19,347 nt of DNA from Lachnospiraceae bacterium UBA3287 (GCA_002362155.1 DETN01000179.1:1-19347), one strand, 5' to 3'; shown: positions 1 through 7,395, counted from the stretch's first letter. The notes: generated from the sequence alone by a model not told the origin. Numbers and translations are program-made.

Positions 1-34
1 CCTGTTTTCCTTAAAGGAACGTCAGGAAAACAGG
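1..34. other. Stem-loop at the left edge of the window
   Basis: Bases 1-10 (CCTGTTTTCC) are the exact reverse complement of bases 25-34 (GGAAAACAGG), giving a 10-bp stem with a 14-nt loop. No clear T-run follows on the plus strand. It may be the end of a terminator of a gene outside the window or part of the leader of the exonuclease gene. The window edge prevents a decision. Confidence 0.5.
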
Positions 35-54
35 ATCCGGCGCTGAAGGGCGGG

Positions 55-84
55 GGACCGGGACTTTCCGAAAAGCCCCGGTCC
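55..84 (+). other. Long GC-rich hairpin in the 5' leader of the exonuclease gene
   Basis: Bases 55-67 (GGACCGGGACTTT) pair with 72-84 (AAAGCCCCGGTCC) with a single A-C mismatch at 63/76, leaving a four-base CCGA loop. The 13-position stem ends about 20 bases before the GGAGG ribosome binding site at 106-110. No T-run follows, so it is not a classical intrinsic terminator for plus-strand transcription. It could stabilise the 5' end of the mRNA or be a Rho-independent end with a weak tail for an upstream gene. Confidence 0.45.
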
Positions 85-117
85 GGCCTGCGATCTCTGA
101 TATCTGGAGGATCATTT

Positions 118-1296
118 ATGGACCGAATCTATAAAGGATGCAGGGTAAACGGACATGCAGACGATTACTGCATCGTTGACCTGGAGACCACCGGCATTTT
201 TGTCCGGTCTGCAAAAATCATCGAGATTTCGGCAGTCAGAGTCCGGGACAATCAGATCACGGACCACTTCAGCCGCCTGATCAATCCGGGCTGTCCGATC
301 CCGCCGGAGGCTTCGGCCGTCAACCATATATCGGACGAGATGGTGAAAGACTGCCCCTGCCTGGACGGGGTGATAGACTCCTTTATGGACTTTGTGGGAG
401 AAGATGTGATCGTGGGCTATAACAATGCCGGATTTGACATGAATCTCCTTTATGATGCCATGATGGCCCTTCGCGGGAAGCCTTTTTCAAACAATTATAT
501 CGATGTGCTGCATGCTGCGAGGAGATGCCTTCCTGTGCTGGAAGATCACAGACTTGAAACGATCTGCAGTTACTACCTGCTTGATACGGCAGGCGAACAC
601 AGGGCGCTGAAAGACTGCTATCTTACAAAGTCCGTCTATGACAGCCTGTACCGGGATTTTGGAGAGGCGGCATTTGAAAAAAGGAGCGGAGGAGGCGGCA
701 GGGACCATGCTGCGCGCTTTTCTGCGGAAACACTGGCGCTGCAGGAGCTGCAGCCGCTGCTGGAATCCATCATCGAAGACGGGGGCATTACAGAAACGGA
801 AGTTTCCGCCCTGAAAGCCTGGATGGAAAGCCGCCGGGATCTTCAGGGGGCCTATCCCTTTGACCGGGTCTTTCATGCCCTGGACAGGGCGCTGAAAGAC
901 GGAAAGGTCCTTCCGGAAGAACTGGACGCTCTTGAGAACCTGTTATGGGATCTTACGGATCCGGTCAGAAAACGGGGGAGCCATAAGAAAATAGAAACGG
1001 TCCGGGGCAGGCATATCGCTGTTACAGGGGATTTCGTATACGGGAGCAGAGAGGACGTGCGCGCACTGATCGAAGCGGCAGGCGGTATTAACGATAAAGG
1101 AGTCAAAAAGGCCACAGACTATCTTGTTGTGGGGGAAAAAGGAAGCAGCAGATGGAAAACAGGCAGATACGGCAGCAAGATCCAGAAGGCCATAGTACTG
1201 AAGGATCAGGGCCTGCCGGTGGAGATCGTCGAAGAAGGCGAGTTCATACCAGCCCTAAAGCGCATGGTTCTGGGGGAAGGGGGAAGAAATGAATAA
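118..1296 (+). CDS. DEDDh 3'-5' exonuclease (DnaQ/epsilon-like) with C-terminal BRCT domain
   Basis: 392 residues. The N-terminal domain (about 15-185) carries the DEDDh exonuclease residues: D21 and E23 in VDLETTG, D107 in YNNAGFDMNLL, and H161 and D166 in EHRALKD. A helical middle part (about 205-290) is rich in acidic residues and has two similar stretches of the form EDG.ITE.E and KDGKVLPEELDALENLL. Residues 296-380 look like a BRCT domain, with IAVTGDF at its start and a central ATDYLVVG. Family knowledge predicts metal-dependent 3'-5' nuclease activity on DNA or RNA, with BRCT for partner or DNA-end binding. GGAGG at 106-110 lies 7 bases before the ATG. The stop overlaps the start of the next gene, so translation is probably coupled. 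It is too short and lacks the other domains for a polymerase PolC, so it is an accessory nuclease; its substrate is unknown. Confidence 0.88.
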   Translation: MDRIYKGCRVNGHADDYCIVDLETTGIFVRSAKIIEISAVRVRDNQITDHFSRLINPGCPIPPEASAVNHISDEMVKDCPCLDGVIDSFMDFVGEDVIVGYNNAGFDMNLLYDAMMALRGKPFSNNYIDVLHAARRCLPVLEDHRLETICSYYLLDTAGEHRALKDCYLTKSVYDSLYRDFGEAAFEKRSGGGGRDHAARFSAETLALQELQPLLESIIEDGGITETEVSALKAWMESRRDLQGAYPFDRVFHALDRALKDGKVLPEELDALENLLWDLTDPVRKRGSHKKIETVRGRHIAVTGDFVYGSREDVRALIEAAGGINDKGVKKATDYLVVGEKGSSRWKTGRYGSKIQKAIVLKDQGLPVEIVEEGEFIPALKRMVLGEGGRNE

Positions 1297-1906
1297 AGAC
1301 GGGGAAAGAGGAGAGGAGATGTGGCAGCAGAAGATCCGGGGCATGCTGGAAGATCTGATCACAGAATACGAACTGCCTGCCGGATCTCTGTATTTATCCG
1401 ACAACTTCGGCCAGGCAGAGCGGACCAGGGATATGCTGATCAGCCACTCTGTCTGTATCTGGGAGCCGGACTATCCGCCTGTGCCGGGCGAAAAGCCGGG
1501 GCAGAATAAGGTCGCTGCGACCATCGTTCCCAGTAAAGTGAAAAAACGCCCCGATGACCTGGACATTCATCTCAGAGAAGTGCAGGAGGGAGATCTGCAT
1601 TCCTGGCTGCCGGAAGGCGCCCAGGTGCTGGAACAGACAAAAGCCGAAAGGGAAGCCGGCACAGTCAGAGTGCGGGTCCGCAGGGATTCCCCGGGCCTTA
1701 CGGAATATATCCGCAGGAATACGGTCTACTGCATAGAGGGATACGTATCAAAAGCGGTCAGGTTCGCATGCTGCAGCCGCTTTCGCAGGTGCTCTGACGC
1801 AGGGAAGTGTATCCATGCAAATAAGCTGTATTCCAAAGCCTGTATGTACCGCGATCATCTGGAGCAGGGACGTGTTTTTTACGGGATAAACAGAAATACC
1901 GATTAA
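1289..1906 (+). CDS. Unknown protein with a C-terminal Cys/His cluster
   Basis: 205 residues, function not recognised. The first half is soluble and charged. The last 50 residues hold C161, C162, C168, C174, H176 and C185, in the pattern CC-x5-C-x5-C-x-H-x8-C, followed by a conserved-looking tail LEQGRVFYG. This spacing suggests a zinc site or an iron-sulfur site, but that is inference. The ATG at 1289 overlaps the exonuclease stop by 8 bases. A second in-frame ATG at 1319 has a better ribosome binding site (AGGAG at 1309-1313, 5 bases away) and would give 195 residues; either start is possible. Its place between the exonuclease and a small unknown gene in the same transcript suggests a partner role in nucleic-acid metabolism. 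Confidence 0.8.
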   Translation: MNKDGERGEEMWQQKIRGMLEDLITEYELPAGSLYLSDNFGQAERTRDMLISHSVCIWEPDYPPVPGEKPGQNKVAATIVPSKVKKRPDDLDIHLREVQEGDLHSWLPEGAQVLEQTKAEREAGTVRVRVRRDSPGLTEYIRRNTVYCIEGYVSKAVRFACCSRFRRCSDAGKCIHANKLYSKACMYRDHLEQGRVFYGINRNTD

Positions 1907-1918
1907 GGAGGCCGGCCT

Positions 1919-2257
1919 GTGGTACAGGAAGTCAGAGTTAAAAACGAGACCGCAGTCCTGGATACAGATAAGGTCTATTCAGGCATGGAGAATCCGGATA
2001 AAGAGGAAGGGCCTGCAAGAAAAGCACTGGGCCTTCCGGTAAAGAAGCAGCTGATTTTTTATAAGGACAAGCGGGATGCGGGGTCTGCAGTCAAAGTAAC
2101 GAGATATCGGATCCTGAAGATGCATGCCGCAGAAGAGAACTGGTACACAGTGGAAGTGACCCTGGAGGACGGCACCGGGATCAGGATCCATTCGGCTTAC
2201 CTTGCCGAGATGCAAAGGCCCGGCTTTGTGGAAGATATGGCTGCACAAATGGCCTGA
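1919..2257 (+). CDS. Small unknown protein (GTG start)
   Basis: 112 residues, not recognised. Translation starts at a GTG, with AAGGAG at about 1905-1910 placed 8 bases upstream, and only 12 bases separate it from the preceding stop. The protein is soluble, lysine- and glutamate-rich in the first half (KKQLIFYKDKRDAG), with alternating hydrophobic residues in the second half (YTVEVTLEDGTGIRIHSAYL) that look like a small beta fold. There are no cysteines and no membrane segment. A terminator 18 bases after the stop closes the three-gene unit, so it is very likely co-transcribed with the exonuclease gene. Confidence 0.7.
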   Translation: MVQEVRVKNETAVLDTDKVYSGMENPDKEEGPARKALGLPVKKQLIFYKDKRDAGSAVKVTRYRILKMHAAEENWYTVEVTLEDGTGIRIHSAYLAEMQRPGFVEDMAAQMA

Positions 2258-2274
2258 ATCAGTATCTGACCGGT

Positions 2275-2293
2275 GCCGGCCTCCGGCTTTTTT
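2275..2293 (+). terminator. Intrinsic terminator of the exonuclease operon
   Basis: GCCGG (2275-2279), a three-base CCT loop and CCGGC (2283-2287) form a short all-GC stem followed directly by six T (2288-2293). It lies between two convergent genes and ends plus-strand transcription from the exonuclease unit. Confidence 0.75.
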
Positions 2294-2308
2294 GCAGGGA
2301 AGCGCAGG

Positions 2309-2743
2309 TCAGCCCAAAAGCGCCTCTCCGAACTGGTCCAGCAGGTCATCCGTTTCCGTGGTGTCCAGCCCGGACCGGATGGCAAAGATCAGGATCGCGT
2401 CCCTTCTGTCCCTGGAATATAAGACGCCCAGCTTTCCCAGCTCCAGGACCCTCTGGGTCTCCTCCAGGGAAAGGCCGGCTCCGATACACAGGCGCAGGAC
2501 CTTTTCCCGGGAGGGCGTCCTCCTCCCGTTCAGGATCTGGTAAAGATAGGAACGTTCAATGCCGCTTTTCAGGACCAGGTCCTTTCCCGCCATGGCCCTT
2601 GGCCCCGGCAGGGAAAGAAAGTAATCTATGGGGCCTGTGCCCACAGATTCCTCCGGAAGATGGTCCAGGTAGCCTTCAAGTTCTTTCCTTCCGGAAGCTT
2701 TTTCCAGGATCCGGGTCAGTTCATCGGTTTTTTTCTTATCCAT
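2309..2743 (-). CDS. XRE-type helix-turn-helix regulator paired with the kinase
   Basis: 144 residues. An N-terminal helical part (1-30) is followed by a Cro/C1-type helix-turn-helix at about 52-90, with AGKDLVLKSGIERSYLYQIL as the core and NGRRTPSREKVLRLC next. The C-terminal part (SRDRRDAILIFAIRSGL) is typical of a clostridial family often found beside a eukaryotic-like Ser/Thr kinase gene; that association is from memory, not computed. The start follows AGGAG by 9 bases. It is transcribed away from the kinase gene with a 132-bp gap between them, the layout expected for a regulator controlling both. It could be a substrate of the kinase, which is inference. Confidence 0.82.
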   Translation of the reverse strand: MDKKKTDELTRILEKASGRKELEGYLDHLPEESVGTGPIDYFLSLPGPRAMAGKDLVLKSGIERSYLYQILNGRRTPSREKVLRLCIGAGLSLEETQRVLELGKLGVLYSRDRRDAILIFAIRSGLDTTETDDLLDQFGEALLG

Positions 2744-2875
2744 CCTGTGTCTCTCCTGTAGATGCTTTTTTTATGGCGTCCTCCGTTCATTAACAGCATA
2801 CCAATAAGTGTAAACCTATGATAAAATGAACACGAGTACATTTTTGGAGCACAAGTATTCTGGAAGGAGGACACC

Positions 2876-3934
2876 ATGACTGATTCTGCTCTGAAAGATA
2901 AATGTAAGCGAAGCTTTCTGAAAGTATTATACCATCTGAAAAGGCCCGGGCAAAGCATCGTGATCGACGAGACCACAGACCGGCTTTATCTGCTGAAGTG
3001 CCTGGAACACTATGACAGAAAGGTCTATGACTATCTGAAAGCCCATCCCTGCCCCGAAATTCCCGCCATCCGTCTGGTCTGGGAAGAGGAGGAAAAGCTC
3101 TTTCTGGTGGAGGAGATGATCGCAGGAGATTCCCTGGAGACCTGTCTGGAAAAGGGAAGCCTTACGGACACGGAAAAGAGGGTGATCCTGGAGGACGTCT
3201 GCAGAGCCCTTATTTTCCTGCACCGGGCAGCCCCGCCTCTGATCCACAGGGATATCAAGCCTGCCAATATCATGGTGACCAGAGAGAAGAGGGGCGTTCT
3301 GATCGATTTTGACGCTTCGAAAGTTTACAAGGAAGGGAAGAAAGAAGATACGACTTTGTGCGGGACGGCGGGAACGGCGGCTCCGGAGCAGTACGGCTTC
3401 GGCCAGTCCGATGCCAGAACGGATATCTTTGCCGTGGGCAGGCTGATCGGCCTGATGTTCCCGGATGATCCTGACTGGAAGAAGGTCTCCGAAAAAGCAT
3501 CCAGCTTCTCTCCCGGGGACCGCTATGGCAGCGTCAGTGAAATGATGGAGCATTTCCCTTCTTCCGGGGAAGAAGCGGAGGAAAAGCCGGCCAGGATCCC
3601 CTTCCTCTGCCGCGTGCCCGGATTCCGGACCGGAAAGACGGAAAACATGGCGGCAGCCCTGGCGCTTTACGGTATCTTTCTTTTCTGCTCCCTGACCCTG
3701 ACAGTGGAGAACGCCTCCGGACCTGCCGAGATCTGGCTCAACAGGATCTTTACGCTGCTGATCGGGATCAGCTGGACAGCCCTTTTTACGGATCTGGGCT
3801 TTCCCTTTTCCCGTATGCCTCTTTTAAGATCTAAAAATCCGCTGGTCCGCCTTATAAGCTACCTGCTGGCAGCGGCCCTGCTTTTTGCCGCGTGGATCAC
3901 GGTCCTGGTCCTTGTCTCCGCCGCTCTGTTCTGA
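2876..3934 (+). CDS. Membrane-anchored eukaryotic-like Ser/Thr protein kinase
   Basis: 352 residues. The kinase domain spans about 12-225: a likely beta-3 lysine at K41, the catalytic loop HRDIKPAN with D126 and N131, the metal motif as DFD rather than DFG (D144), the GTAAPEQYG activation-segment end (APE at 169-171) and TDIFAVG. A normal glycine-rich GxGxxG loop is not visible. The C-terminus (about 258-352) has three membrane segments and no PASTA or other sensor repeats, so the kinase sits in the cytoplasm, tethered to the membrane. GGAGG at 2866-2870 is 5 bases before the ATG. A weak -10-like TATGAT is at 2817-2822, without a convincing -35. All main catalytic residues are present, so activity is expected. 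The target is unknown. Confidence 0.9.
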   Translation: MTDSALKDKCKRSFLKVLYHLKRPGQSIVIDETTDRLYLLKCLEHYDRKVYDYLKAHPCPEIPAIRLVWEEEEKLFLVEEMIAGDSLETCLEKGSLTDTEKRVILEDVCRALIFLHRAAPPLIHRDIKPANIMVTREKRGVLIDFDASKVYKEGKKEDTTLCGTAGTAAPEQYGFGQSDARTDIFAVGRLIGLMFPDDPDWKKVSEKASSFSPGDRYGSVSEMMEHFPSSGEEAEEKPARIPFLCRVPGFRTGKTENMAAALALYGIFLFCSLTLTVENASGPAEIWLNRIFTLLIGISWTALFTDLGFPFSRMPLLRSKNPLVRLISYLLAAALLFAAWITVLVLVSAALF

Positions 3935-3947
3935 AGAGAGGCAGACC

Positions 3948-3967
3948 TTCCCGGTCTTTGCCGGGAA
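3948..3967 (+). other. Stem-loop just after the kinase gene
   Basis: TTCCCGG (3948-3954), a six-base loop and CCGGGAA (3961-3967) make a perfect 7-bp stem 14 bases after the kinase stop. It is followed by a T-rich but interrupted stretch (ATTATTTCATTTG) instead of a solid T-run, so it is at best a weak terminator. Confidence 0.45.
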
Positions 3968-4032
3968 TACAGAATTATTTCATTTGTGGGCAGGCAGCAC
4001 ACCACAGGGGGTGCGGAGATGCCTAAAATAAA

Positions 4033-4195
4033 GATGCATCTCCGATGCGATCTTTGATGCATCTCCAATGTGATCTTTGATGCATCTTCGATGCGATCTT
4101 TGATGCATCTTCGATGCAATCTTTGATGTATCTTCGATGCGATCTTTGATGCATCTCCGCTGTCATCTTTGATGACATCTTCGGATGCGGTCTTC
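4033..4195. repeat. 23-bp tandem repeat array, six units plus one degenerate
   Basis: Six consecutive 23-bp units begin at 4033, 4056, 4079, 4102, 4125 and 4148; a seventh, diverged unit runs from 4171 to about 4195. Each regular unit starts with GATGCATC, a palindrome (GATGTATC in unit 5), and ends with ATCTTT. Most units can fold on themselves as GCATC-loop-GATGC with a three-base loop, and neighbouring units can pair as well. Unit length is not a multiple of three, and there are no spacers between units. GGAGATGC at 4015-4022 pairs with GCATCTCC at 4036-4043, so the left edge forms a further hairpin. This is a non-coding minisatellite-like array between the kinase and reductase genes, of unknown role. 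Confidence 0.9.
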
Positions 4196-4268
4196 GGACA
4201 GGTTCCTCAAATACATTCCTCTGCTTGAAAGTCAGGCACCTCTTTCATGCCCGGGCACCTTTCATAAG

Positions 4269-4313
4269 GCGGCCGCGGGGCCGGAGAGTCTCTCTCCCCG
4301 GCCCTGCGGCCGC
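4269..4313. other. Very GC-rich long hairpin upstream of the reductase promoter
   Basis: GCGGCCGC (4269-4276) pairs with GCGGCCGC (4306-4313), and 4277-4284 pairs with 4298-4305 with one G-T pair, giving 16 stacked pairs. The inner AGAG/CTCT bases can extend it. No T-run is seen on either side, so it does not fit an intrinsic terminator. It lies about 23 bp before the -35 region of the reductase promoter. Confidence 0.6.
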
Positions 4314-4335
4314 TGTCCGTGTTATGGTTTTACTG

Positions 4336-4362
4336 TTAACAGCCGTAAAAGAGTGGTATAAT
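4336..4362 (+). promoter_or_regulatory. Extended -10 promoter of the aldo/keto reductase gene
   Basis: TATAAT at 4357-4362 matches the sigma-70-type -10 box exactly and is preceded by TGG at 4354-4356, an extended -10. A -35-like TTAACA at 4336-4341 has a 15-bp spacer. The start of transcription would be near 4369, giving a leader of about 60 nt. Confidence 0.65.
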
Positions 4363-4429
4363 CTCTGTAGATAAACGGATTAATCAAAGACCTGAAGACG
4401 AAAAATGATATATGAGAAAGAGGTAAAGG

Positions 4430-5566
4430 ATGAGATCACTGATTGAAAACTGCATGAAACTGGGCTTTGGCATGATGCGTCTGCCAAAGATCTCTGTGGA
4501 CGGAAAAGAAGTCATCGATGTAGAGCAGACAAAGGACATGGTGGACGCCTTTCTTGCAGCGGGCGGCAGATATATAGATACAGCCTTTGTCTATACAGGC
4601 TCCGAGGAAGCCACCAGAAAAGCCCTGGTGGAACGCTATCCCAGAGATGCCTATTACCTGGCTACCAAGCTCAACGCCGGCAGTTGGGCCGCCAAAAACG
4701 AGCAGGAAGCCAAGGATCAGTTCAGGATCAGTCTGGAGAGGACCGGCGCCGGCTACTTCGATTTCTACCTGCTCCATGCCCTGGGAAAGGGAAATGTGGA
4801 GTTCTACGACAAATACGGGATCTGGGACTATGTGAAGGGACTGAAGGAGGAAGGACTGATCCGCCACTGGGGCTTCTCCTTCCATGACAGCCCGGAATTT
4901 CTGGACAAGCTCCTGACCGACCATCCGGATGCTGAATTCGTTCAGCTGCAGATCAATTATGCGGACTGGGAGGACGCGGATGTTCAGTCCAGAGCCTGCT
5001 ATGAAGTGGCGGCAAAGCATGACAAGCCCATCGTGGTCATGGAGCCTGTCAAGGGCGGCACCCTGGCCAATCCCCCCGAGGTGGTCAGAGATGTCTTTTC
5101 GGCGGAAGACCCTTCCGCTTCCTATGCTTCCTGGGCTATCCGCTTCGCGGCTTCCCTTCCCCAGGTCATGGTGGTCCTCTCGGGCATGTCCAGCCGGGAA
5201 CAGATGGCTGACAATCTTTCCTACATGGCCCTGGACAAGTACGCTCCCCTGACGGAAAAGGAAGGAAAGACCATCGAAAGAGCCAGAGAGGCCTTAAATT
5301 CCATAGAGCGCATCCCTTGCACATCCTGCCGCTACTGCACCGGAGGCTGCCCCATGAAGATCAACATTCCCGAGATCTTCGGCGTCATGAACGAGTATAA
5401 GCTCTACGGAAACCTGGACAAGGCAAAGAGGCATTATGCCATGTTCGGTCAGGGAGAAGGCTCTCTTGCCGATGCCTGCATCAAATGCGGCCAGTGCGAG
5501 GGCGCATGTCCCCAGCACCTGCCCATCATCACATATCTGGAAGAGATCGCATCTGCCCTGGGATAA
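4430..5566 (+). CDS. Aldo/keto reductase with C-terminal 2x[4Fe-4S] ferredoxin-like domain
   Basis: 378 residues. Residues 10-290 form the aldo/keto reductase barrel, with the usual tetrad placed at D50 (YIDTA), Y55, K80 and H116 (LLHALG). The C-terminus has two ferredoxin-type clusters: C297, C300, C303, C307 and C350, C353, C356, C360, each in the form CxxCxxCxxxCP. Family knowledge predicts an NAD(P)H-linked cytoplasmic oxidoreductase with an electron-relay tail, common in anaerobes; the substrate is unknown. The ATG at 4430 follows an AGAGG. The next in-frame Met (4454, giving MKLGFGMMRLP) matches the usual family start but has no good ribosome binding site. It has its own promoter and terminator, so it is monocistronic. 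Confidence 0.92.
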   Translation: MRSLIENCMKLGFGMMRLPKISVDGKEVIDVEQTKDMVDAFLAAGGRYIDTAFVYTGSEEATRKALVERYPRDAYYLATKLNAGSWAAKNEQEAKDQFRISLERTGAGYFDFYLLHALGKGNVEFYDKYGIWDYVKGLKEEGLIRHWGFSFHDSPEFLDKLLTDHPDAEFVQLQINYADWEDADVQSRACYEVAAKHDKPIVVMEPVKGGTLANPPEVVRDVFSAEDPSASYASWAIRFAASLPQVMVVLSGMSSREQMADNLSYMALDKYAPLTEKEGKTIERAREALNSIERIPCTSCRYCTGGCPMKINIPEIFGVMNEYKLYGNLDKAKRHYAMFGQGEGSLADACIKCGQCEGACPQHLPIITYLEEIASALG

Positions 5567-5654
5567 GAAAGGGAAAAGAAAGCGGTCAGTACAGACTCGG
5601 AATGCGGCCGGAATCGGCCTGCAGAAGAAAGAAGTGCAGAAAGAAAGAAGTGCA

Positions 5655-5690
5655 AAAAGAAGGCGCCCTTTACGGGCGCCTTCCTGTTTT
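5655..5690. terminator. Bidirectional terminator between the reductase and Na/Pi transporter genes
   Basis: AAGGCGCCC (5661-5669), a five-base loop and GGGCGCCTT (5675-5683) form a perfect 9-bp stem. On the minus strand it is followed by a T-run (complement of the five A at 5655-5659), and on the plus strand by CCTGTTTT. It serves the two convergent genes. The region just before it holds two copies of AAAGAAGTGCA, a small direct repeat. Confidence 0.85.
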
Positions 5691-5706
5691 GAGACTGTGA
5701 AAAGAT

Positions 5707-7362
5707 TTAAACCAGATAGCCGGGGATGGAGGACTCGTTCTGCAGACGGGCGTCCCCGTCGTGGCCTACCTCTGCGATGGAAGTCAGGTGGTTGGCGATA
5801 CGGCTCAGGGAGTTGAGGGCTTCGATAAAGGTAAGACCCTGTTCGAAGGTGCAGTTGCCCTGATGCACGCGTTCCATATGGCCGGCCTGAGCGGCGGTGG
5901 AAGCTCTGCTGATATCCACTTCTTTCCTGCGGATATCCCGGTACTTGTCCTCGGTCAGATCTCTTTCCAGGAAATGGAGCATGACCTCATCCAAAAGGGC
6001 GTCGCACTGTTTGTAGATCTGCTGCAGCTCTTCCACGGCCTGATCCGTATAGTGGATCTTGGCGTCCACGTTCTTTTCGTTCTGCTCCCAGATCTTGACG
6101 CAGTGGTCGCCGATCTGTTCCAGGTCGTTGACGGCTTTGAAGCAGGAGCCCATGTAGGAGGCTACGTTGTAGGGAAGGCGGCGGTTGTTGACCTGCATCA
6201 GGTAGGCAGAGATTTCGCCGGTGAGGTAGTCCAGGACCTCTTCGTTGTCGCGGATCTTGACGCCTGCGGAAAGATCGGCATTTTCCAGACCGTTTACAGC
6301 TGCTGTCAGATTTTCCTTGATCAGGTTTACCATACGGCCGATCTCTTTGCTGACCTGCAGGACGGTGACGTTGGGGTTGCCCACCAGGTTCTTGTCGATG
6401 TATTCCAGACGGAAGGCGGATTCGTGGGCCTGCTTGGGAATAAAGCGGTAGGTCAGTTTTACGACCTGGTTGGTCAGGGGCAGAAGGACGGCTGCCGTGA
6501 TGACCTTAAAGAGGATATGGAAGGCGGAGATCTGAAAAGCCGGCGCGCCGATGGCCCCCTCCAGCACCTTGCATATGGGGGTCAGAAGGGCCAGCGGCAT
6601 ACAGATGACCGCTCCCGTCAGGTTGTAGATCAGATAGATGAAAGCAGCTCTCTTGGCGTTGTTCTTGGCGTTCAGTGCGGACAGAAGGGGCGGCGTGGAA
6701 GAGCCCACGTTGATGCCGCAGATCAGGAAGGCAGCGAACTGCAGGGGCATGAGTCCCTGCATGGCCAGAGCCTGCAGGATACCGACGGATGCCGAGGAGG
6801 ACTGGAGAACTGCGCAGAGCAGAACGCCTACCGCAAATCCCAGGAGAGGATTGGTGGCGTGCAGAACGAAGTTCTGGAAGGTCGGTGAATCCTTGAGGGG
6901 GGACATGGAACCGGACATGGTATGGAGGCCCTGGAAAAGAAGTCCGAAGCCCAGGATGACCTGTCCGATGTACTTGGTCTTTTTACGCTTCGCATAGAGC
7001 ATCATGACCGCGCCTATGGCGATGCACAGAGGCGCCAGGGCGGAGATGTCCATGGCGATCAGGATGGAAGTGATGGTGGTACCGATGTTGGCACCGAAGA
7101 TAACGCCGGTAGCCTGGGCCAGGTCCATGATGCCCGCGTTGATGAAGCCCATGACCATGACCGTGGTGGCGGAGGAGGACTGGATGACAACGGTGACCAG
7201 AGTACCGATCAGAAAGCCCATGATGGGTTTGCGGGTCAGTTTTTCCAGAAGATCCTTCATCTTGGAGCCTGCGGCCAGGTTCAGACCTGCGCCCATGTAG
7301 TGCATGCCGAACAGGAAGGCGCCCAGACCGCCCATTAGCGAAATAATGTTGTCAATTCCCAT
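5707..7362 (-). CDS. Na+/phosphate cotransporter family protein with PhoU-like C-terminal domain
   Basis: 551 residues. The first 310 residues are mostly membrane segments in two inverted halves, each with the family QSSSA motif (61-65 and 187-191) and a glycine-rich partner (ANIGTT at 91-96, GINVGSST at 216-223). Residues about 330-540 are helical and acidic, a PhoU-like domain. The family imports phosphate with sodium, or may act as an efflux valve for phosphate in some bacteria; direction cannot be read here. AAAGGAG lies 8 bases before the ATG. It diverges from the SNF2 gene, sharing a short A/T-rich intergenic region. Length is normal for NptA-PhoU fusions and no key motif is missing. 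Confidence 0.92.
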   Translation of the reverse strand: MGIDNIISLMGGLGAFLFGMHYMGAGLNLAAGSKMKDLLEKLTRKPIMGFLIGTLVTVVIQSSSATTVMVMGFINAGIMDLAQATGVIFGANIGTTITSILIAMDISALAPLCIAIGAVMMLYAKRKKTKYIGQVILGFGLLFQGLHTMSGSMSPLKDSPTFQNFVLHATNPLLGFAVGVLLCAVLQSSSASVGILQALAMQGLMPLQFAAFLICGINVGSSTPPLLSALNAKNNAKRAAFIYLIYNLTGAVICMPLALLTPICKVLEGAIGAPAFQISAFHILFKVITAAVLLPLTNQVVKLTYRFIPKQAHESAFRLEYIDKNLVGNPNVTVLQVSKEIGRMVNLIKENLTAAVNGLENADLSAGVKIRDNEEVLDYLTGEISAYLMQVNNRRLPYNVASYMGSCFKAVNDLEQIGDHCVKIWEQNEKNVDAKIHYTDQAVEELQQIYKQCDALLDEVMLHFLERDLTEDKYRDIRRKEVDISRASTAAQAGHMERVHQGNCTFEQGLTFIEALNSLSRIANHLTSIAEVGHDGDARLQNESSIPGYLV

Positions 7363-7395
7363 ACTCGTTCTCCTTTATTTTCAACTGTTGGTCTA

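Noticed and set aside
118..1296. Calling the exonuclease the replicative epsilon subunit (dnaQ)
   Set aside because: The BRCT tail and context differ from a replicative proofreading subunit, and most Firmicutes proofread with PolC; so no gene symbol is given.
3859..4119. Minus-strand reading frame over the tandem repeat
   Set aside because: The repeat unit is 23 bp, so the frame shifts from unit to unit. No ribosome binding site was seen, and the frame overlaps the end of the kinase gene.
4033..4195. CRISPR array
   Set aside because: The 23-bp units are directly adjacent, with no unique spacers, and no cas genes are nearby.
5761..6888. Long plus-strand open frame antisense to the Na/Pi transporter gene
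   Set aside because: Its composition is a mirror of the transporter codons, it lacks a ribosome binding site and domains, and the opposite strand encodes a clear family protein.
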